A DNA stretch of 33,560 nt from Oscillospiraceae bacterium (GTDB lineage: Bacteria; Bacillota; Clostridia; Oscillospirales; Acutalibacteraceae), in contig CADBQU010000053.1 in assembly GCA_902796905.1 (NCBI GenBank), positions 1-33,560 on the forward strand, in the 5' to 3' direction. The notes beneath the pieces are model-generated. The model was not told where the DNA came from. It saw only the letters and a list, made by a program, of their open reading frames with translations, and made no database searches. The stretch's first letter is position 1. Every line of letters starts with the position of its first letter. This document shows, piece by piece, positions 30,583 to 33,560 of this stretch. Made by a program: the position numbers and the translations under genes.

Positions 30583-31749
30583 ATGAATTTTTTCAAAAAG
30601 CTTTTTATACGGTCTTCGCTTAATAAATCCGATTCGGTTATAGCTTCTTTAAAACAGTCTTTTTTGTTTTTGGTACCTATTTTTATAATAGGCGCTTTAT
30701 CGCTTTCGCTTAAATCTTTCCCCATAACTTTTATACGCGTATTTATAAAAACTGCATTAAACGGTAAGATTCTGCAGGTTCTTAATTTAATTTACAACGC
30801 AACTTACGGATTTGCCTCGGTATATTTGGTAATTATACTTTCGTACTACGAATCCAAAAGAATCAAGCTGCATAAAGATATACGAATTTTTTCGGTCATT
30901 TGTTCCGTTTCGTGTTATTTCGGATTTATGGGACCGGATATTTACACCAATAAAGCGGATGTTTTAGACTACACCAAAATGACAAACATATTTTCCGCTT
31001 TATTGGTAGCCATAGGTTGTACGCATGTATTTTACTTTTTATATAATTTGTTTTTTAATAAAAATTCCGATAACCATTCCACATCTTTTGAGCGCAGTTT
31101 GCGCGCCATGATACCGTTTTTATGCTGCGTAACCATATCCGTTATAATATCACTTGTAATAGATTCCCTTTTAACAACAGGTAATTTTAACGATTTGGTT
31201 ACAATAGTAATAAACAAACCGTTCGAAACTATGGGGGCTACATTTTTCGGCGGATTATCCGTTATGTTTGTTATATCCGTTTTATGGCTGTTCGGAATAC
31301 ACGGTTCCAATGTTTTTGATAATCTTTTATCGTCTGCTACCGGTCCTTTTTGCATAACAAACGGTCAAATAGTATCAAAATCTTTCATTGACACGTTTGT
31401 ATTTATGGGCGGCTGCGGAACTTCGATTTGTTTATTGATAGCTCTTATATTATTCGGTAAAACTTCAAAAAACAAAAAACTGAGCAAGCTTTCTTTTGTG
31501 CCCGTATTATTTAACATTAACGAAACTTTAATATTCGGACTTCCCGTTGTGTTTAATCCCATTTACGCCGTTCCTTTTGTTATTACCCCTTTGGTTACAT
31601 ATACGATTTCTTATTTTGCCACCGCTTTGGGAATAGTCCCGCATATTTTAAATGCAAACGTACATTGGACTACACCGCCAATTATAAGGGGATATCAGGC
31701 TACCGGCTCGGTTAAGGGAAGCATTTTGCAAACCTTCGGTTTGCCTTAA
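30583..31749 (+). CDS. PTS EIIC-like (lactose/cellobiose family) membrane protein, apparently C-terminally short
   Basis: A 388-aa polytopic protein of the PTS EIIC family. Blocks include FLFLVPIFIIGALSLSLKSF, LLVAIGCTHVFYFLYNLFF, SVLWLFGIHGSNVFDNLLSS, LSFVPVLFNINETLIFGLPV and NANVHWTTPPIIRGYQATGS. The FNINETLIFGLPVVFNP block is the usual substrate-loop signature. It ends at FGLP, where CelB-type proteins normally have roughly one more hydrophobic segment, so it may be truncated. No EIIA or EIIB gene is nearby. EIIC-like domains also occur fused to cyclic-di-GMP domains as sensors; the GGDEF pseudogene 45 bp upstream makes a sensory role possible. AGAAGGAAG precedes the ATG. Confidence 0.75.
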   Translation: MNFFKKLFIRSSLNKSDSVIASLKQSFLFLVPIFIIGALSLSLKSFPITFIRVFIKTALNGKILQVLNLIYNATYGFASVYLVIILSYYESKRIKLHKDIRIFSVICSVSCYFGFMGPDIYTNKADVLDYTKMTNIFSALLVAIGCTHVFYFLYNLFFNKNSDNHSTSFERSLRAMIPFLCCVTISVIISLVIDSLLTTGNFNDLVTIVINKPFETMGATFFGGLSVMFVISVLWLFGIHGSNVFDNLLSSATGPFCITNGQIVSKSFIDTFVFMGGCGTSICLLIALILFGKTSKNKKLSKLSFVPVLFNINETLIFGLPVVFNPIYAVPFVITPLVTYTISYFATALGIVPHILNANVHWTTPPIIRGYQATGSVKGSILQTFGLP

Positions 31750-31800
31750 AACCGCTTATTTTTTGTTCAATTTGCAAAAAATACCGTTTGTTTTTTGTAT

Positions 31801-31829
31801 TTGACATTATTTTTAAAAAGCTATATAAT
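31801..31829 (+). promoter_or_regulatory. Consensus SigA promoter for the purine permease gene
   Basis: TTGACA (31801-31806), a 17-nt spacer and TATAAT (31824-31829), both perfect. The ~100-nt leader is very AT-rich and can form an A/T stem; no purine riboswitch core was recognised. Confidence 0.85.
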
Positions 31830-31932
31830 TAAAAATGTTGTTTGGCTTAAAGCCGGCAAAAATAAAAAGCATTAAAAATAAAAATATATTTATTTTGTTT
31901 TTATTTTTTTGCATTAAGAAAGTAGGATTTTT

Positions 31933-33360
31933 TTGGAAAAGTTATTTAAACTTAAGCAAAACGGCACAACGGTTAAAACCGAAATAATTGCCGGCATTAC
32001 CACTTTTATGACAATGGCGTATATTATTGCCTTAAACCCTAATCTTCTTACGGGTTTTGGCAAAAACGGCGGCACCTCTTTATGGAACGGCATATTTTTA
32101 GCCACCTGCATAGCTTCGGCAATAGGTACTATTTGTATGGCTTTTTTGGCAAATAAACCCTTTGCTATGGCACCCGGTATGGGTCTAAACAGCTTTTTTG
32201 CCATAGTTATTTCTAACATTGTAAGTATTACCGGTTTAAGTTATTTGGAATCCTTCCAAGCCGGTTTATGCATTATTTTAATAGAGGGCGTTTTATTTTT
32301 AATATTATCTATATTTAACATAAGAGATAAAATAGTAAACGCCATTCCTTTGGGAATAAGGCTTGGTATAGCCCCCGCTATAGGAATTATGCTTTTAAAT
32401 ATAGGCGTTGGTTCTAATGCCGGCGTATATTCTTCAAAAGGCGGACCTTTTTATGTTATGCGCGACTTTTTCGGAGCTTTAACTCCTTCTCTTGCAAAAA
32501 CAAATATGGGCGACGCATACCCGGCAATGGTTTTAACCGTTGTTACAATGTTTGTAGGATTATTTATAATCGCAATTTTATCTCATAAAAAAATCAAAGG
32601 CTCGGTTTTATGGGGCATGCTTTCGGCATCGGTTATATATTGGATTGGCGAAGCTTTGTTTTTACATACCAATCCTTTTGAATCCTTAAAAACCGCTTCG
32701 TTTTTACCGGCTTTTTCCGATTTGGCAAGCACCACTTTATTTAAATTTAATTTTTCTCATCTTATGCAAATCGGTTGGTTTACCGTTATTACTCTTATTA
32801 TTACATTTTGTATGATAGATATGTTTGACACAATAGGAACATTGGTAGGCACTGCTTCAAGAGCCGGAATGACCGACGAAAACGGCAATATGCCGCAAAT
32901 GAAAGAGGCATTGCTTTCCGACGCCGTAGGTACCGTTGCCGGTTCTTTAACGGGCACCTCTACGGTAACTACTTTTGTGGAATCGGCGGCAGGCGTTGAA
33001 GCCGGAGGCAGAACCGGTTTAACTGCGCTTACAACAGGCATATTGTTTTTAGCCTGCATTTTTATAGCGCCGATAGCCGCAATAATACCGGCGGCAGCAA
33101 CATCATCCGCTTTAATTTATGTTGGATTTTTAATGTTGGGCGGACTTAAAAAAATAGACTTTTCGGATATAAGCCAAGGATTACCGGCGGCTATTATGCT
33201 TATTTGTATGCCTATATCCGGCTCTATAGGCCACGGCATAGGTTTGGGTTTAATAGCTTATACGGTTATTAAAGTTTTTACCGGAAAATTCAAAGAAGTT
33301 TCTGTTTTAACTTATATAATCTCGGCTTTATTCTTAATTAAATTCTTTCTTGTAGTATAA
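31933..33360 (+). CDS. NCS2-family purine permease (AzgA/PbuG-like)
   Basis: A 475-aa transporter with about 12-14 hydrophobic segments. Family markers are KTEIIAGITTFMTMAYIIAL, FAMAPGMGLNSFFA, GIRLGIAPAIGIMLLNIGV, MFDTIGTLVGTASRAG and GTSTVTTFVESAAGVEAGGR. These place it in the AzgA branch of NCS2, which imports adenine, guanine or hypoxanthine with protons; the specific base is not readable. The start is TTG 31933 after AGGA (31924-31927). It has its own consensus promoter and a very strong terminator, so it is a one-gene unit. Confidence 0.9.
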   Translation: MEKLFKLKQNGTTVKTEIIAGITTFMTMAYIIALNPNLLTGFGKNGGTSLWNGIFLATCIASAIGTICMAFLANKPFAMAPGMGLNSFFAIVISNIVSITGLSYLESFQAGLCIILIEGVLFLILSIFNIRDKIVNAIPLGIRLGIAPAIGIMLLNIGVGSNAGVYSSKGGPFYVMRDFFGALTPSLAKTNMGDAYPAMVLTVVTMFVGLFIIAILSHKKIKGSVLWGMLSASVIYWIGEALFLHTNPFESLKTASFLPAFSDLASTTLFKFNFSHLMQIGWFTVITLIITFCMIDMFDTIGTLVGTASRAGMTDENGNMPQMKEALLSDAVGTVAGSLTGTSTVTTFVESAAGVEAGGRTGLTALTTGILFLACIFIAPIAAIIPAAATSSALIYVGFLMLGGLKKIDFSDISQGLPAAIMLICMPISGSIGHGIGLGLIAYTVIKVFTGKFKEVSVLTYIISALFLIKFFLVV

Positions 33361-33364
33361 AAAC

Positions 33365-33412
33365 AAAAAGTTCCTGCAAAAGTTCTTGCAATAACTTTTG
33401 CAGGAACTTTTT
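33365..33412 (+). terminator. Strong intrinsic terminator after the purine permease gene
   Basis: AAAAAGTTCCTGCAAAAGTT pairs perfectly with AACTTTTGCAGGAACTTTTT around an 8-nt loop, ending in a T run. Confidence 0.9.
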
Positions 33413-33483
33413 TATTTTAAAGATATAAAAATATAAATGTATAAAGCTGCTTTTAAAAAAGAAAAGTATGTGTTATAATGTTC

Positions 33484-33547
33484 GCAGACAAAACAAAGCT
33501 ATCGCTTTGTTTTAAAACCTTTGGTTTTTGAACTTCGTTCCGTCTGC
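33484..33547 (+). repeat. Cloverleaf-like multi-hairpin element 2
   Basis: A 6-bp outer stem (GCAGAC/GTCTGC, 33484-33489/33542-33547) encloses three hairpins: AAAACAAAGC/GCTTTGTTTT with a 4-nt loop, AAAACC/GGTTTT with a 3-nt loop, and GAAC/GTTC with a 3-nt loop. Only two junction bases are unpaired. The sequence differs from element 1 but the architecture is the same. Confidence 0.75.
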
Positions 33548-33560
33548 TTTATTGAATGGC

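Noticed and set aside
31830..31932. Purine riboswitch upstream of the purine permease
   Set aside because: The AT-rich leader shows none of the conserved purine-aptamer core or paired loop sequences; only an A/T stem is possible.

Overview
The window looks like chromosomal DNA of a low-GC Gram-positive anaerobe of the class Clostridia, probably a gut member of the Oscillospiraceae or a relative. This rests on AGGAGG-type ribosome binding sites, consensus TTGACA/TATAAT promoters, many T-tailed hairpin terminators, YesM/YesN-type two-component genes and clostridial mobile-element families (Cys_rich_VLP, TnpV, DUF6076). I cannot name the species. The first ~5.7 kb is visibly more GC-rich than the AT-rich right half.

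Region 1 (1-5.7 kb) is the end of an integrative/mobilizable element. It holds a partial MobC-like gene cut by the window edge, a hairpin-rich segment that may be oriT, a ParM/StbA-type actin with its small partner, a cysteine-rich small protein, a DUF6076 protein, a sigma-70-like factor and a tyrosine recombinase. Just after the recombinase are three Xer/dif-like sites (CATAA-N6-TTATG) within 350 bp, surrounding a non-coding segment with a promoter that currently points away from the next operon. This is a candidate site-specific recombination switch and, to me, the most interesting feature of the window.

Region 2 (6-11.8 kb) is accessory DNA. It has a four-gene operon (SPFH/band-7 protein with zinc ribbons, a multi-TM protein, a zinc-ribbon/repeat/TM protein, a soluble repeat protein), an orphan YidD-domain protein, a DUF4160 protein, and a minus-strand TnpV pair that suggests mobile DNA extends to about 11.8 kb.

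Region 3 (11.8-16 kb) has a divergent AraC regulator and GH13 alpha-glucosidase, a four-helix-bundle gene broken by a stop codon, and a divergent XRE regulator/small lipoprotein pair sharing an inverted-repeat operator.

Region 4 (16-26 kb, all minus strand) is a sugar-uptake locus. A YesN-type response regulator, a YesM/LytS-type kinase and a sugar-binding lipoprotein form a probable three-part sensor, followed by mglB-mglA-mglC, then a small InlB-repeat membrane protein and an aldo/keto reductase. Shared sequence motifs upstream of the regulator and of mglB suggest the regulator controls both.

Region 5 (26-33.6 kb, plus strand) has small zinc-ribbon membrane proteins, a DUF3267 membrane protease-like protein, a PHP-domain phosphoesterase, a diguanylate cyclase broken by two frameshifts and a stop, a PTS EIIC-like protein that appears C-terminally short, and an AzgA/PbuG-type purine permease. 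Two intergenic sequences (28934-29024 and 33484-33547) fold on paper into nearly fully paired cloverleafs with three arms. No tRNA, rRNA, CRISPR array or complete insertion sequence was seen.
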